In this document: in pieces, positions 47,401-57,082 of the stretch
Position numbering within the stretch: position 1 is the first letter of the stretch
How the letters are laid out: the number at the start of each line of letters is the position of its first letter
NCBI RefSeq assembly: GCF_001435975.1
Contig: NZ_AYYR01000013.1
Span: 248,001 to 312,000, forward strand
Direction: 5' to 3'
Origin: Secundilactobacillus collinoides DSM 20515 = JCM 1123
GTDB taxonomy: Bacteria; Bacillota; Bacilli; Lactobacillales; Lactobacillaceae
DNA length: 64,000 nt
Program-made: the position numbers and the translations under genes
The notes under the pieces: model-generated
Told to the model about the DNA's origin: nothing
Seen by the model: the letters and a program-made list of their open reading frames with translations, nothing else
The model's database searches: none

Positions 47401-48615
47401 CTATCCCTCTTTTGTGTCTACTAAGCGTGCGAGTTCGTCAACGACGGTCGCGGCAACCGCGGTCTTCGAAACGAGCGCAGTCTGCACCGGTGTTTTGTCC
47501 CGGCTGAGAATCGTCACCTGATTGGTGTCGCCGTTGAAGCCGACACCAGGCTGGGAAACATCGTTTGCTACCAGCAGGTCAAGCTGTTTACTCGTCAACT
47601 TTTTCGTTGCGTTAGTGATTAAATTTTGTGTTTCCGCAGCAAAGCCGACGGTCAATTGTCCCGGCTGTTTAAGGCTCGCTGCTGTTTTTAGAATATCCGT
47701 TGTTTTTACCAACGATAATGTCATTTCGTCATTATCTGCCGTTTTTTTAATTTTTTGATCCACGCTCGTTTTGGGACGAAAATCAGCTACTGCGGCCGCC
47801 ATGACTAAAATATCTGCCTTGGGAAAATGGTGCACAACGGCATCCGCAAGGTCTTCGGTCGTCGTCACCGGTACCAGGTGAGTGCCATTTGGCACGGTCA
47901 GCCTAGTTGGCGCAGAGATCAGCGTCACATTCGCCCCGCGATTCACGAGTTCAGCCGCGATTGCATAGCCCATTTTACCAGACGAATCGTTTGTAATAAA
48001 CCGCACCGGGTCGATTCGTTCACGGGTCCCGCCAGCAGTGACCAGCACGTTCTTGCCACTGAACACTGTCTTGGGGCGGGATAGGAGCTGCAGCTCAGCT
48101 AAAATCGTGTCGGGTTCAGCCATCCGGCCCTTACCTTCGTATCCTTCAGCTAAAAATCCTGTTCCCGGTGCCACGAAATGGACCCCGTTGGTTGTTAAGG
48201 TATTAAGATTATGCTGCACTGCCGGCTGATTCAACATGTGTTCATTCATGGCTGGGGCCAATAATATTGGTGCCGTCGTCGCCATTAACGTCAGGCTGGC
48301 CATATCGTCAGCAATCCCGTTGGCTAGTTTGCCGATAATATCGGCGCTGGCCGGCGCAACAATTGCGTAATCTGTCCAATCCGCAAGTTCGATATGGTCA
48401 ACTGCGGTTGGGGTCTTACTGTCAAACGCCGAAGTCAGGACCTGATTTTTGGAGAGAACCTGAAAACTCATGGGTGTCACAAACGCCTGGGCGGCAGTCG
48501 TCATCACAACCCGCACACGGGCGCCCGCCTTGACGAGCAGACGCGTTAAGTATAGAGATTTGTAGGCAGCGATGCTGCCAGTGACATAGAGCGCCACATT
48601 TTTATCGTTTAACAT
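47401..48615 (-). CDS. coaBC: Phosphopantothenoylcysteine decarboxylase / phosphopantothenate-cysteine ligase
   Basis: Bifunctional CoA-biosynthesis enzyme, 404 residues. CoaC (N-terminal flavoprotein): TGSIAAYKSL, the catalytic His in DHIELADW and PAMNEHML. CoaB (C-terminal ligase): LVTAGGTRERIDPVRFITNDSSGKMG and AAAVADFRPK. Precedes priA with a 1-nt gap. Its own promoter is likely at 48648-48675, with a terminator for rpoZ upstream. Confidence 0.96.
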   Translation of the reverse strand: MLNDKNVALYVTGSIAAYKSLYLTRLLVKAGARVRVVMTTAAQAFVTPMSFQVLSKNQVLTSAFDSKTPTAVDHIELADWTDYAIVAPASADIIGKLANGIADDMASLTLMATTAPILLAPAMNEHMLNQPAVQHNLNTLTTNGVHFVAPGTGFLAEGYEGKGRMAEPDTILAELQLLSRPKTVFSGKNVLVTAGGTRERIDPVRFITNDSSGKMGYAIAAELVNRGANVTLISAPTRLTVPNGTHLVPVTTTEDLADAVVHHFPKADILVMAAAVADFRPKTSVDQKIKKTADNDEMTLSLVKTTDILKTAASLKQPGQLTVGFAAETQNLITNATKKLTSKQLDLLVANDVSQPGVGFNGDTNQVTILSRDKTPVQTALVSKTAVAATVVDELARLVDTKEG

Positions 48616-48647
48616 GCTGATGCCTCCGTTGAGCCTTGTTAGTATTC

Positions 48648-48675
48648 ATTGTACCAAGAAATTGCCGCTGGTCAC
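48648..48675 (-). promoter_or_regulatory. coaBC promoter
   Basis: Minus strand GTGACC (48670-48675), 16-nt spacer, TACAAT (48648-48653). Confidence 0.5.
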
Positions 48676-48796
48676 AGTTCTAACATTTGGGATTCTTATA
48701 TGTGATGAGTAAAACAATGAAATGGTTCTTAAAGACGTGCCTGACCACTAAAATAGTCACACCATTAGGCGACAGTCGTTGAAAACGGTACGTCCA

Positions 48797-48845
48797 CAAA
48801 AAAACGAAGAAGCGATGACAAAACTGTCGGCCTCTCCGCTCTTAC
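48797..48845 (-). terminator. Terminator after rpoZ
   Basis: Weak 7-8 bp stem (minus strand AAGAGCG with CGCTTCTT) and a seven-T run. The rest of the rpoZ-coaBC gap holds the coaBC promoter and nothing else I recognise. Confidence 0.5.
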
Positions 48846-48887
48846 GTGTGGTGCTTTACTACTAAGGATCATCTCTAGATCGTTATT

Positions 48888-49100
48888 TTAAATCTGTTCC
48901 TCGTTATCTGGGTCGATCATAACCTTGCCGGCTGCGATTTCTTCCAATGCACGGCCAATGGTCTTTGGCGACTTGTACTCAGCCAACAGAGGCTTAGCAC
49001 CAGCGTCCAATTCATGGGCCCGCTTGCTTGCTAACATAATTAATGAGTAACGTGAATCAACACGTTCTAGTAAATCATCAACTGATGGGTAAAGTAACAT
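48888..49100 (-). CDS. rpoZ: RNA polymerase omega subunit
   Basis: Small assembly subunit of RNA polymerase. 70 residues with the typical helix [26 protein letters not shown]. Starts 2 nt after gmk, as in other Firmicutes. Confidence 0.95.
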   Translation of the reverse strand: MLLYPSVDDLLERVDSRYSLIMLASKRAHELDAGAKPLLAEYKSPKTIGRALEEIAAGKVMIDPDNEEQI

Positions 49101-49102
49101 AA

Positions 49103-49720
49103 TTAATCATCTTCTCCAATCATTTGTTCGTAGTCAGGCATCACGCGCGTCACCCGCAACCGTTCGGAGCGGATGATTGTTCGAATGCTGGTAACGGCGT
49201 TTTCAACTTCATCATTAACAACCGCATAATCGTAATTACGCATCATTTTGATCTCGCCAACGGCTTTTTTGATTCGGGCATTGATGACCTCAATGTCTTC
49301 AGTGCCGCGATTGATCAACCGGTGTTTCAATTCCATCAGATCAGGCGGTGTCAGGAAGACGAAGACTGCGTCGGGACAATTTGCCCGAACTTGCATAGCA
49401 CCATTGACTTCAATTTCCAAAAAAACGTCCTTGCCAGAATCCAAGGTCTCATTAACATAGTTTAATGGTGTGCCATAGTAATTGTCAACGTATTTGGCGT
49501 ATTCTAGCATTTCACCATTTTGGATATTATCCTCAAACTGTTCTTTCGAAACAAAAAAGTAGTCAACACCGTTTTTTTCGCCTTCCCGAGGTTGGCGGGT
49601 GGTCATTGAAATAGAGTATTGAAAGTCGGTGTCGCCCTCATCAAACAGCGCCTTGCGAACGGTACCTTTACCGACGCCGGACGGGCCAGACAGGACAATC
49701 AGCATTCCTCGTTTTGTCAT
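49103..49720 (-). CDS. gmk: Guanylate kinase
   Basis: Phosphorylates GMP to GDP. 205 residues: P-loop [13 protein letters not shown] (10-22), [20 protein letters not shown] (GMP site) and [13 protein letters not shown]. First gene of gmk-rpoZ, divergent from the orphan gene at 49905. Confidence 0.97.
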   Translation of the reverse strand: MTKRGMLIVLSGPSGVGKGTVRKALFDEGDTDFQYSISMTTRQPREGEKNGVDYFFVSKEQFEDNIQNGEMLEYAKYVDNYYGTPLNYVNETLDSGKDVFLEIEVNGAMQVRANCPDAVFVFLTPPDLMELKHRLINRGTEDIEVINARIKKAVGEIKMMRNYDYAVVNDEVENAVTSIRTIIRSERLRVTRVMPDYEQMIGEDD

Positions 49721-49761
49721 TGATCGAGATCCCCTTAATATTTTAAGTGATAATAAAAATT

Positions 49762-49791
49762 ATTATCGCACGTTCTAATACCCTTTGGCAA
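49762..49791 (-). promoter_or_regulatory. gmk promoter
   Basis: Minus strand TTGCCA (49786-49791), 18-nt spacer, GATAAT (49762-49767). Confidence 0.55.
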
Positions 49792-49842
49792 GCGCTATTC
49801 GTGGGTTTTGCGCAACAAAACAAAAATAATTTCAAAAAAGAG

Positions 49843-49871
49843 TTGTCAAACCAAACATTAGTTCGTATAAT
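49843..49871 (+). promoter_or_regulatory. Promoter of the orphan gene at 49905
   Basis: TTGTCA (49843-49848), 17-nt spacer, TATAAT (49866-49871): close to consensus and the strongest promoter seen in the window. Confidence 0.82.
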
Positions 49872-49904
49872 AGGTTATGCAAACAAATGTTCGAGGTGAT
49901 AATC

Positions 49905-50207
49905 ATGACAACTGAAACATCCGCTCTTAAAAAGATATCAACACAACTTAATGCTGGCTACCGCCAATTTCTCGCGCTTGATCAGCCAAGCACTATGCCG
50001 GAACAACAGCAGCAATACTTCATTGATCAGGCCATTACGCGCCACTACCGCGTTCAATTGACCCTCGCAGGCGACCCTGAAACAACCATGACGGGCTATC
50101 TCAAACGCGGCCCGAAAAACACCGTCTTGGTGACAATGCCGCATGACGCGGTGACGAGTGTCGCCCACCTCAACCAGATCCAGTTTATTTCTCGACTTGA
50201 CTATTAA
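49905..50207 (+). CDS. Hypothetical small protein, divergent from gmk
   Basis: Not recognised. 100 residues, no signal peptide or membrane helix. The C-terminal half (QLTLAGDPETTMTGYLKRG then VTMPHDAVTSVAHL) reads like a small beta-barrel and faintly recalls YolD-like proteins, but I would not assign it. The ATG at 49905 follows GAGGTG; a further ATG six codons upstream is not preceded by a site. It has its own consensus-like promoter and a strong terminator shared with recN. Confidence 0.75.
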   Translation: MTTETSALKKISTQLNAGYRQFLALDQPSTMPEQQQQYFIDQAITRHYRVQLTLAGDPETTMTGYLKRGPKNTVLVTMPHDAVTSVAHLNQIQFISRLDY

Positions 50208-50259
50208 TTTTAAATTTTCTAATCCCGGTAATCATTAGGTACTATTTACGAAACCAAAT

Positions 50260-50307
50260 AAAAACTGCACCCAACTCTAAAATCAGAGTCTCGAGTGCAG
50301 TTTTTTT
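50260..50307. terminator. Bidirectional terminator between the orphan gene and recN
   Basis: Near-perfect stem (AAAACTGCACCCAACTCT with a bulged complement ending GTGCAGTTTT) with A and T runs on the two sides, usable from both strands. Confidence 0.85.
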
Positions 50308-50337
50308 GATGTTTTGTGCTGTGTTATTTTTAATGTA

Positions 50338-52041
50338 TTAACGTGCCGTCTTCTTTTCATCGCTGGCCATATTCAACAGTTCCTGAGCATGATCGAGCGT
50401 TAACGCTGTAACCGTCGTTCCGGCTAGCATCCGTGCCAGTTCCGTGACCCGTCCCTGGTTATCAAGGCGTTGAATATGGGTTTCCGTTCGTTTGCCGATA
50501 ACCTCTTTAGCAATAAAGTAGTGGTGATCACTCATGGCAGCAACTTGCGGCAAATGTGTGATACACAATACCTGAGAATTTCGGGCAATACCGCTGATCT
50601 TTTCCGCGATGGCCTGCGCCACCCGACCAGAAACACCGGTATCAACTTCATCAAAAATGATTGAGGTGACACCCTGTGATTGGGAGAAGATCGTCTTTAA
50701 TGCCAGCATTAGTCGTGACAGCTCCCCGCCGGACGCAATCTTTGCCAGTGGGCGAATCTCCTCACCAGGATTTGGTTGAATATAGAACTCAACATCATCC
50801 AAGCCGGTGGCGTAAAATTGATGCTCACCAAGTGTTTTAAACCGCACCTGAAACACCGTCTTAGCCATGTAAAGATCGCCAAGTTCCCCCTTGACGGCAA
50901 CTTCCAGTTTTTTAGCAATCTGATGCCGCTGCTTAGACAACTGCTTGCCAAGCGACGTCAAGTGGGTCTCCTGCTTGGTCAGTTGCGCGTCCAGGTCACC
51001 TTCATCAAGTTCAGCTGCTTCCATGTCCGTCAACTCGTGACTGATTTTATCAAAATACGTCAGGATCTGATCCTCAGAGTCGCCATACTTACGCTTTAAC
51101 TGGTGAATAACTTCCAAGCGTTGTTCGATCTCATCGAGTTTATTTTCGTCCCACTCCATCAGATCTGCCTGGCGTGACAGTTCGCCGGAAGCATCCTGCA
51201 ACGCGTAGTAGGCTGAGGATAACGCATCATGTAATTTTTCATATTCCGGGTCCAGGGTGGTAATATTGGCCAGCGCGTTCATTGCCTGACCACTTAAATC
51301 TAAGGCTCCAGGCGCCTCTTCATCACCGTTCAGCGCAAGAAAACTTTCCTGCAGCGCGGTGTTGATCTTTTGAAAATTCATCAGCCGGTCACGCTGCTGG
51401 GTCAGTTGTGCTTCCTCATCCGGTTTCAAGTCAGCATCCTTGATCTCGCCAACCTGAAAGCGCAGCATGTCCAACCTCTGCGCCCATTCATTACGGTGTG
51501 TATTGCGTTCCACCATGGCTTGGTGCAGGTGTTGATACTGGTCATAGGCTGTGTGATAGTCCTGGCGAAGTTTTGCCACGGGCTTACCACCAAACTCATC
51601 CAGAAGCCGCAAATGCTTATCCGGCTGCATTAACTCCTGGTGTTCGTTTTGGCCGTGAATATCAACGATTGTCTCGCCAAGTTCCTTTAACGTACTCGTG
51701 TTGACCAGCATGCCGTTCACCCGACAGATATTACGGCCGCTGCGATAAATTTCGCGCTGCAGGATAATGGCCCCATCATCGTAATCGATACCCAGGTCAT
51801 CCAGCATATGGTAAGTCGCGCCGTCTTTCGGAAAAATAAACGCGCCCTGGATCACAGCTTTGTCTGCACCAGTCCGGACAAAATGCTGGGATCCTCTGCC
51901 CCCGGCCAACAGACCGACCGCATCAATAATAATCGATTTCCCGGCCCCGGTCTCACCGGTCAGAACCGTCATGCCATTTTCAAATTCAACGTCCAGACTC
52001 GCGATGATCGCGAAGTTTTTAATTGAGAGTTCCTGTAACAA
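50338..52041 (-). CDS. recN: DNA repair protein RecN
   Basis: SMC-like ATPase for double-strand-break repair. 567 residues: Walker A LTGETGAGKSIIIDAV (27-42), long coiled coil, C-terminal LASGGELSRLMLA signature and IIFDEVDTGVSG. TTG start 7 nt after GGAGG. A terminator ends only about 50 nt upstream, between argR and recN. Confidence 0.96.
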   Translation of the reverse strand: MLQELSIKNFAIIASLDVEFENGMTVLTGETGAGKSIIIDAVGLLAGGRGSQHFVRTGADKAVIQGAFIFPKDGATYHMLDDLGIDYDDGAIILQREIYRSGRNICRVNGMLVNTSTLKELGETIVDIHGQNEHQELMQPDKHLRLLDEFGGKPVAKLRQDYHTAYDQYQHLHQAMVERNTHRNEWAQRLDMLRFQVGEIKDADLKPDEEAQLTQQRDRLMNFQKINTALQESFLALNGDEEAPGALDLSGQAMNALANITTLDPEYEKLHDALSSAYYALQDASGELSRQADLMEWDENKLDEIEQRLEVIHQLKRKYGDSEDQILTYFDKISHELTDMEAAELDEGDLDAQLTKQETHLTSLGKQLSKQRHQIAKKLEVAVKGELGDLYMAKTVFQVRFKTLGEHQFYATGLDDVEFYIQPNPGEEIRPLAKIASGGELSRLMLALKTIFSQSQGVTSIIFDEVDTGVSGRVAQAIAEKISGIARNSQVLCITHLPQVAAMSDHHYFIAKEVIGKRTETHIQRLDNQGRVTELARMLAGTTVTALTLDHAQELLNMASDEKKTAR

Positions 52042-52092
52042 TCGTTTACCTCCTTACGCGTTGATAGCGATAGATCAGGCTTAATAATGGAA

Positions 52093-52132
52093 AACGAGCC
52101 AGATTTTACCTTGCCGTAAAATCTAACCCGTT
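52093..52132 (-). terminator. Terminator-like hairpin after argR
   Basis: AACGGGTTAGATTTTAC (minus strand) pairs with GTAAAATCTGGCTCGTT, arms 52116-52132 and 52093-52109, with a short T run. It leaves little room for a recN promoter. Confidence 0.68.
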
Positions 52133-52133
52133 C

Positions 52134-52586
52134 TTATTTCAATAAATCATCGACAACTTCCTGCAAGGCTACGGCGCCCTCATCACTCTTACAGATGGTC
52201 AGCACCGTTTCATCATCACCGATCGTGCCAAACACAAAATCATACTTCATCTGGTCGATCAGCGATGCAATTGCTGGGCCGTTCCCAGGCAGCACCTTCA
52301 AGAAGGTATCCTTGCCCTGAACACTAAAACTAACGTATGCGTCACGCAATGTCCGTTTGAGTTTTTTCTTAGTGTCCAGCTTTTTTTGAATCGGCATGTT
52401 ATACCGATAGCCGCCGGAGATCGATGGCACTTTAACGAGCTGCATTTCCTTAATATCCCGTGAAATGGTCGCCTGGGTCACATGAATATTTTGTTCTTCT
52501 AGTAGTTTCACGAAGTCTTCTTGGCGCTCAATGTCTTGTGTGCTAAGTAATTGCCGGATTAAACGCTGACGATCCTGCTTTTTCAT
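52134..52586 (-). CDS. argR: Arginine repressor family regulator
   Basis: DNA-binding ArgR/AhrC protein, 150 residues: N-terminal winged helix (VTQATISRDIKEMQLVKV) and C-terminal oligomerisation/arginine domain with GTIGDDETVLTI. Arginine genes are not visible here; in Firmicutes this gene commonly sits between tlyA and recN, as here. Confidence 0.93.
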   Translation of the reverse strand: MKKQDRQRLIRQLLSTQDIERQEDFVKLLEEQNIHVTQATISRDIKEMQLVKVPSISGGYRYNMPIQKKLDTKKKLKRTLRDAYVSFSVQGKDTFLKVLPGNGPAIASLIDQMKYDFVFGTIGDDETVLTICKSDEGAVALQEVVDDLLK

Positions 52587-52667
52587 GTGGCCATCTCCCT
52601 ACGTTTTCAATCAATTTAGTACCTATGATAACCCCTTTCAATCCATTTTAAAAGTAGTTTGTGATTT

Positions 52668-53483
52668 TTATGCATTTAATATACGATGTGCATCGGCCAC
52701 CGTTTCAGCTGGCACAACTGATTCCGCCACAGTTGGCGCACTGGCCACCGATTTTAAATGAACTAAGAATTCAATATTTCCTTCGCCGCCGGTAATTGGC
52801 GAAAAATCAAGATTCATGACACTAAACCCGCTGTCCAATGCCAATTGAATGACCTTGTTGATGACCATTTCATGCACTTTGGGGTCCTTGATGATGCCGT
52901 GCTTACCCACGTACTCGCGCCCAGCTTCAAATTGGGGTTTGATCAGCGCCACCACGTCGCCATCAGGAATTAAGATCTGTTTCAGCGGCGGCAAGATCAG
53001 TGACAGCGAAATAAAGGAGACATCGATCGAGGAGAACGCGGGCTGTCCGTTCGTAAAGCCATCCGGTTGACTGTACCGAAAGTTCGTGTGTTCCATGACC
53101 ACCACGCGCTCATCCTGACGTAGTTTCCAGACGAGCTGATTGCTCCCAACATCGAGTGCGTAGGACAATTTTGCACCATTTTGAAGCATCACGTCCGTGA
53201 ATCCGCCAGTGGAAGAACCGATATCCAAAACGATCTTGTCCTGGACGCTGATATCAAACACCTTGAGCGCCTTGGCCAGTTTTAAGCCGCCGCGGCTCAC
53301 ATACGGCAAGGGTTTGCCTTTAATATGCAGATCAGTATCAATTGGGATCTTGACCCCGGGTTTATCTAATCGTTCTTCATTGTTGCCAAGTACTTCACCC
53401 GCCATGACAGCGCGTTTTGCTTTTTCGCGGGTCTCAAATAACCCCTGTGTGACGAGTAAAACATCAACTCGTTGTTTTTCCAT
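52668..53483 (-). CDS. tlyA: TlyA-family rRNA methyltransferase
   Basis: RNA 2'-O-methyltransferase family, 271 residues: N-terminal S4 domain (RVDVLLVTQGLFETREKAKRA) and FtsJ-like SAM fold (VLDIGSSTGGFTDVML). The second name, haemolysin, is historical. Target nucleotide in this organism is not shown by sequence. 8 nt after ispA. Confidence 0.92.
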   Translation of the reverse strand: MEKQRVDVLLVTQGLFETREKAKRAVMAGEVLGNNEERLDKPGVKIPIDTDLHIKGKPLPYVSRGGLKLAKALKVFDISVQDKIVLDIGSSTGGFTDVMLQNGAKLSYALDVGSNQLVWKLRQDERVVVMEHTNFRYSQPDGFTNGQPAFSSIDVSFISLSLILPPLKQILIPDGDVVALIKPQFEAGREYVGKHGIIKDPKVHEMVINKVIQLALDSGFSVMNLDFSPITGGEGNIEFLVHLKSVASAPTVAESVVPAETVADAHRILNA

Positions 53484-53491
53484 TGCGGCAC

Positions 53492-54394
53492 CTATCCTTC
53501 GATCTGAAAATAACTTAAAAATGCGGCCAGTAACGAGACATCCAGCTGTGAGTCCTGCTGTAACGGCACCAATGCTGCCTGTGCGTCCGCGACCACAGCG
53601 GCAAGACGGGTCTTTGTGCCGTCAACGCCAAAGAGCGACGGGTACGTGTTCTTGGCTTCCTGCGCATCCTTGTGCACACGTTTGCCAAGCTGCTCAGCCG
53701 TAGAGGTCACGTCAAGCAGATCATCGTAAATCTGAAAGGCTAGGCCAAATTGGTCCGCAAAATGCAGCAGTGCTTTGGTCTCGTCAGGCGTCGTTTTCGC
53801 AAGAATGCAGCCAGCCTGAACCGCATAGTGCAACAGAGCGCCTGTTTTATGGCGGTGCAGATTTTCCAGTGCTGGCAGATCAAGCTGGTGATGTTCGTTA
53901 GAAATGTCATCCGCTTGGCCTGCAACCATCCCACTAGGGCCAGCATTAACTGCCAGAGCAGCCACGAGCGCCGTTTTCTGGGATTCGGGCAGCTGATTGT
54001 CCACCAGCCATTGAAAAGCCAGCGTCAGCAAACCATCGCCAGCAAGGGTCGCCATGCCGGCACCAAACTTGACGTGGTTCGTGGCCACACCACGCCGCAG
54101 GTCATCGTTGTCCATGGCCGGCAGGTCGTCATGAATCAGTGAATAAGTATGCAGGAGCTCCAGAGCGCCGGCAGCTCGTAACTGGTCCGCTGTTATGTCT
54201 GCATGGCCCGAAGCCACCAAAACGGCCAAAGTCAACAGTGGCCGCAATCGTTTACCGCCAGCGTTAACTGAATAGGCCATTGCATCGGACAGAATCGTTT
54301 GATCCACATCCTTTGGCAGATTCTCTTTCAGGTAAGTATTGATCTGCGGCCGGTACAGCGCTTCAAAGTCAGCTAATTGTTTAGTGATCGTCAT
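53492..54394 (-). CDS. ispA: Farnesyl diphosphate synthase / polyprenyl synthetase
   Basis: Condenses DMAPP with IPP to farnesyl diphosphate, the substrate for undecaprenyl diphosphate. First Asp-rich motif LIHDDLPAMDNDDLRRG (DDx4D, bacterial type) and second DDLLD near 215. The ATG at 54394 gives MTITKQLADFEAL (300 residues) with GGGGAG ten nt upstream; an ATG 16 codons earlier is internal to xseB. Overlaps xseB by 14 nt. Uses products of the operon at the window start. Confidence 0.95.
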   Translation of the reverse strand: MTITKQLADFEALYRPQINTYLKENLPKDVDQTILSDAMAYSVNAGGKRLRPLLTLAVLVASGHADITADQLRAAGALELLHTYSLIHDDLPAMDNDDLRRGVATNHVKFGAGMATLAGDGLLTLAFQWLVDNQLPESQKTALVAALAVNAGPSGMVAGQADDISNEHHQLDLPALENLHRHKTGALLHYAVQAGCILAKTTPDETKALLHFADQFGLAFQIYDDLLDVTSTAEQLGKRVHKDAQEAKNTYPSLFGVDGTKTRLAAVVADAQAALVPLQQDSQLDVSLLAAFLSYFQIEG

Positions 54395-54641
54395 TGCTGT
54401 CAGACTCCCCGGATTTTTCAAAGGCCACCGTTTGGTCATCATCCTTCATCATTTCAGCTAAGGTCTTTTCAGCCTCGGTCAATTTTGTTTGGAGCGCATG
54501 ACTCAGTTCAACGCCCTGTTTGAACTGTGACAGTGCCTGTTCCAGCGGCACATTGCCCTTTTCCAGTTCGGTGACGATCTGTTCGAGCTGGGTTAAATTC
54601 TCTTCAAAAGTTGGTGTTTCATTTGCGTCTTGACTCACCAT
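54381..54641 (-). CDS. xseB: Exodeoxyribonuclease VII small subunit
   Basis: Small subunit of exonuclease VII. 86 residues of mostly helix: TFEENLTQLEQIVTELEKGNVPLEQAL is the family signature. Follows xseA by 2 nt and overlaps ispA. Confidence 0.95.
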   Translation of the reverse strand: MVSQDANETPTFEENLTQLEQIVTELEKGNVPLEQALSQFKQGVELSHALQTKLTEAEKTLAEMMKDDDQTVAFEKSGESDSNDDH

Positions 54642-54643
54642 TA

Positions 54644-55999
54644 TCAGTCCTTTTTAGTAGTTTGAATGTCAGTAATTTCTGCGGTGGCCTGGCCGTCTTT
54701 AAAATGCATGGTCACCGTTTCGTTAAGCGACAGGTCCGCGGTGCTGGCCAGTACTTTATCGTCACTAGTGACGTAGCTGTATCCTCTGCCCATGACTTTC
54801 AAGGGACTTAAGAAGTCCAGCGATTGCGCTAACTGGCTCAGGTGCTGTCTGTGATTCAACAGTGTCTGTTTAGCCCCGCGATTCAACCGCGCTTGCAGGT
54901 CCTTGCTTGTTTGTGCCAGTTGCTTCACCTGAGTTGCCGGCGTTGCCGCCAGCAACCGGTCGTGGTCAGCTGTCAGTTGGGTCTGTGTCAGTGTCAGACG
55001 ATGGGTCATGGTCTGCTCGAGCTGCTGACTGAGTTGATCGACTTTTTGACTGTACCCTTCGTAAAGGCGTTCCGGTTGTTCAAAGACGTATGTTGCCTTG
55101 AGTTTGCTTAACCGTTCTTGCAGTAATGACAGTTCGTGGCGAAACGCGTTCAATAACCGAACGCGATCCTGCCCAATCTCTAACAGCACGTCACTTAGGA
55201 CTGGCACTGCCAGTTCACCAGCAGCGGTCGGTGTTGCGGCACGGACATCGGCCACCAGATCGGCAATCGTAGTATCTGTTTCGTGACCAACTGATGAAAT
55301 AACGGGAATCTGACTGGCAAAAATCGCCCGGGCAACTGTTTCTTCGTTAAACGGCCACAAGTCTTCAATCGACCCGCCGCCCCGGCCAATAATGAGCGTG
55401 TCAAAGTCGCCGATCTGGTTCGCACGATTGATCTGGCGCACAATATCTGGCGCCGCTTCGTTACCCTGCACGAGTGCGGGAAACAGCACGATCTGGGCAA
55501 TCGGATACCGGCGCCGCGTTGTGGTAATAATGTCACGAATCACTGACCCACTGGGACTGGTCACAACGGCGATCCGTCTTGGAAACCGCGGTAACGGTTT
55601 TTTTGGTGCTGAAAACAAGCCCTCTTCTGAAAGTTTTTTCTTCAGTTGTTCATAGGCTTGATAAAATTGACCCACGCCGTCTGGTTCCATGTGATCCACG
55701 TAGATCTGATAACTGCCGCTGGGTTCATACAACGAGATGCGGCCTGTAACCAGCACCTTCATCCCCTCTTCCGGCATGAACTTGATCTTGCTGAACGCGG
55801 ATTTAAACATGATGGCACTGATTTTTGCATGGTCATCCTTCAAACTAAAGTACTGGTGAGCATTGCGGCGCAACCGAAAGTTCGAAATTTCACCCGTTAA
55901 ATAAATTCTGCCAAGGTAGGGATCATTATCAAATTTTCGCTTGATGTACGCCGTTAACGCAGTCACGGTTAAATAGTCACTTGGTTCCAAATTAGTCAC
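54644..55999 (-). CDS. xseA: Exodeoxyribonuclease VII large subunit
   Basis: Large subunit of a single-strand exonuclease. 451 residues: N-terminal OB-fold (YLTGEISNFRLRRNAHQYFSLKDD), conserved RFPRRIAVVTSPSGSVIRDI and GRGGGSIEDLWPFNEE, then a coiled-coil C-terminus. Overlaps folD by 8 nt. Confidence 0.97.
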   Translation of the reverse strand: MTNLEPSDYLTVTALTAYIKRKFDNDPYLGRIYLTGEISNFRLRRNAHQYFSLKDDHAKISAIMFKSAFSKIKFMPEEGMKVLVTGRISLYEPSGSYQIYVDHMEPDGVGQFYQAYEQLKKKLSEEGLFSAPKKPLPRFPRRIAVVTSPSGSVIRDIITTTRRRYPIAQIVLFPALVQGNEAAPDIVRQINRANQIGDFDTLIIGRGGGSIEDLWPFNEETVARAIFASQIPVISSVGHETDTTIADLVADVRAATPTAAGELAVPVLSDVLLEIGQDRVRLLNAFRHELSLLQERLSKLKATYVFEQPERLYEGYSQKVDQLSQQLEQTMTHRLTLTQTQLTADHDRLLAATPATQVKQLAQTSKDLQARLNRGAKQTLLNHRQHLSQLAQSLDFLSPLKVMGRGYSYVTSDDKVLASTADLSLNETVTMHFKDGQATAEITDIQTTKKD

Positions 56000-56843
56000 T
56001 CCATTTAGCTAATTCAACAGTCTGTTGCAGCAGGGTTGCAATCGTCATAGGGCCGACACCGCCAGGCACCGGTGTGATCAAACCAGCAACATCCTTGACG
56101 CTGTCAAAGTCAACGTCCCCCGTCAACTTGCCGTCCGCGCCGCGATCCATGCCGACATCAATCACCGTTGCCCCGGGTTTCACATCCTCACGTTTGATCA
56201 AATGCGCGATACCTGTAGCCACGACCAGAATGTCTGCCGTTTTTGTATACCGTGAGAGATCCCCCGAATGATGATGGGCAATCGTCACAGTCGCGTTAGC
56301 GTTTAACAGCAGGGCGGCCATTGGTCGACCCACGATGTTTGACCGGCCAACAATGACCGCGTGGGCGCCCTCCAGCGGCACGTTATATGCCCGCAGCATG
56401 CTCATGATGCCCTTAGGGGTACAAGAAACCGGAAAATTCAATTGCGCATTCGTCAGCAGCTTGCCCACGTTGATTGGATGAAACCCATCAACATCCTTCA
56501 CAGGGGAAATGGCGCGCGTGATTGCGGGTTCATCAATTTGTGAAGGCAGCGGCGACTGCACCATCAGCGCATGGACCGTTGGATCCTGATTATAGTCGGC
56601 AATAACGGCTAATAACTCGTCCTGTGTCGTGTCCGCTGGCAACTGACGCACAACTGAGTTGATTCCCAGTTGAACGGCCTTACGATGCTTATTTCGGACG
56701 TAAATTTTACTAGCATTGTCCTCACCAACAATAACTACGACAAGCGTCGGCACGATGCCTCTTTTTTTTAAACCTTCGACTGCTAATTTTGTTTGCGCGT
56801 TAATGTCGCTGGCGACACGTTTACCATCAACGATTTCTCCCAC
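55992..56843 (-). CDS. folD: Methylenetetrahydrofolate dehydrogenase/cyclohydrolase
   Basis: Bifunctional one-carbon enzyme. VVGEDNASKIYVRNKHRKA (Tyr and Lys of active site), VQSPLPSQID, DVDGFHPINVGKL and GRSNIVGRPMA. I chose the GTG at 56843, which follows GAGGG by 8 nt and gives 283 residues; the frame is open 22 codons further up without a site. Supplies 10-formyl-THF for fmt. Confidence 0.95.
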   Translation of the reverse strand: MGEIVDGKRVASDINAQTKLAVEGLKKRGIVPTLVVVIVGEDNASKIYVRNKHRKAVQLGINSVVRQLPADTTQDELLAVIADYNQDPTVHALMVQSPLPSQIDEPAITRAISPVKDVDGFHPINVGKLLTNAQLNFPVSCTPKGIMSMLRAYNVPLEGAHAVIVGRSNIVGRPMAALLLNANATVTIAHHHSGDLSRYTKTADILVVATGIAHLIKREDVKPGATVIDVGMDRGADGKLTGDVDFDSVKDVAGLITPVPGGVGPMTIATLLQQTVELAKWSD

Positions 56844-57082
56844 ATCAATCACCCTCGCTTCAATTATTATTCTCTTTTCTCTGCATACTAATATTGAATA
56901 TTTTAGCATATTCCAGCGTTGAGTTCAGCTCCCATCGTGGGTTACAGGCGTTCTTTTTGAAGTTGACTCGATGTGAAGACGACGCCAAGGCACTTTCAGG
57001 CAAGAAGATCCGCCAATCGCAACCAAAATTCTCCTTATCAAGAGTCATCGTTTATTAGAAAACGTTTCCAATACTGAGAAAC

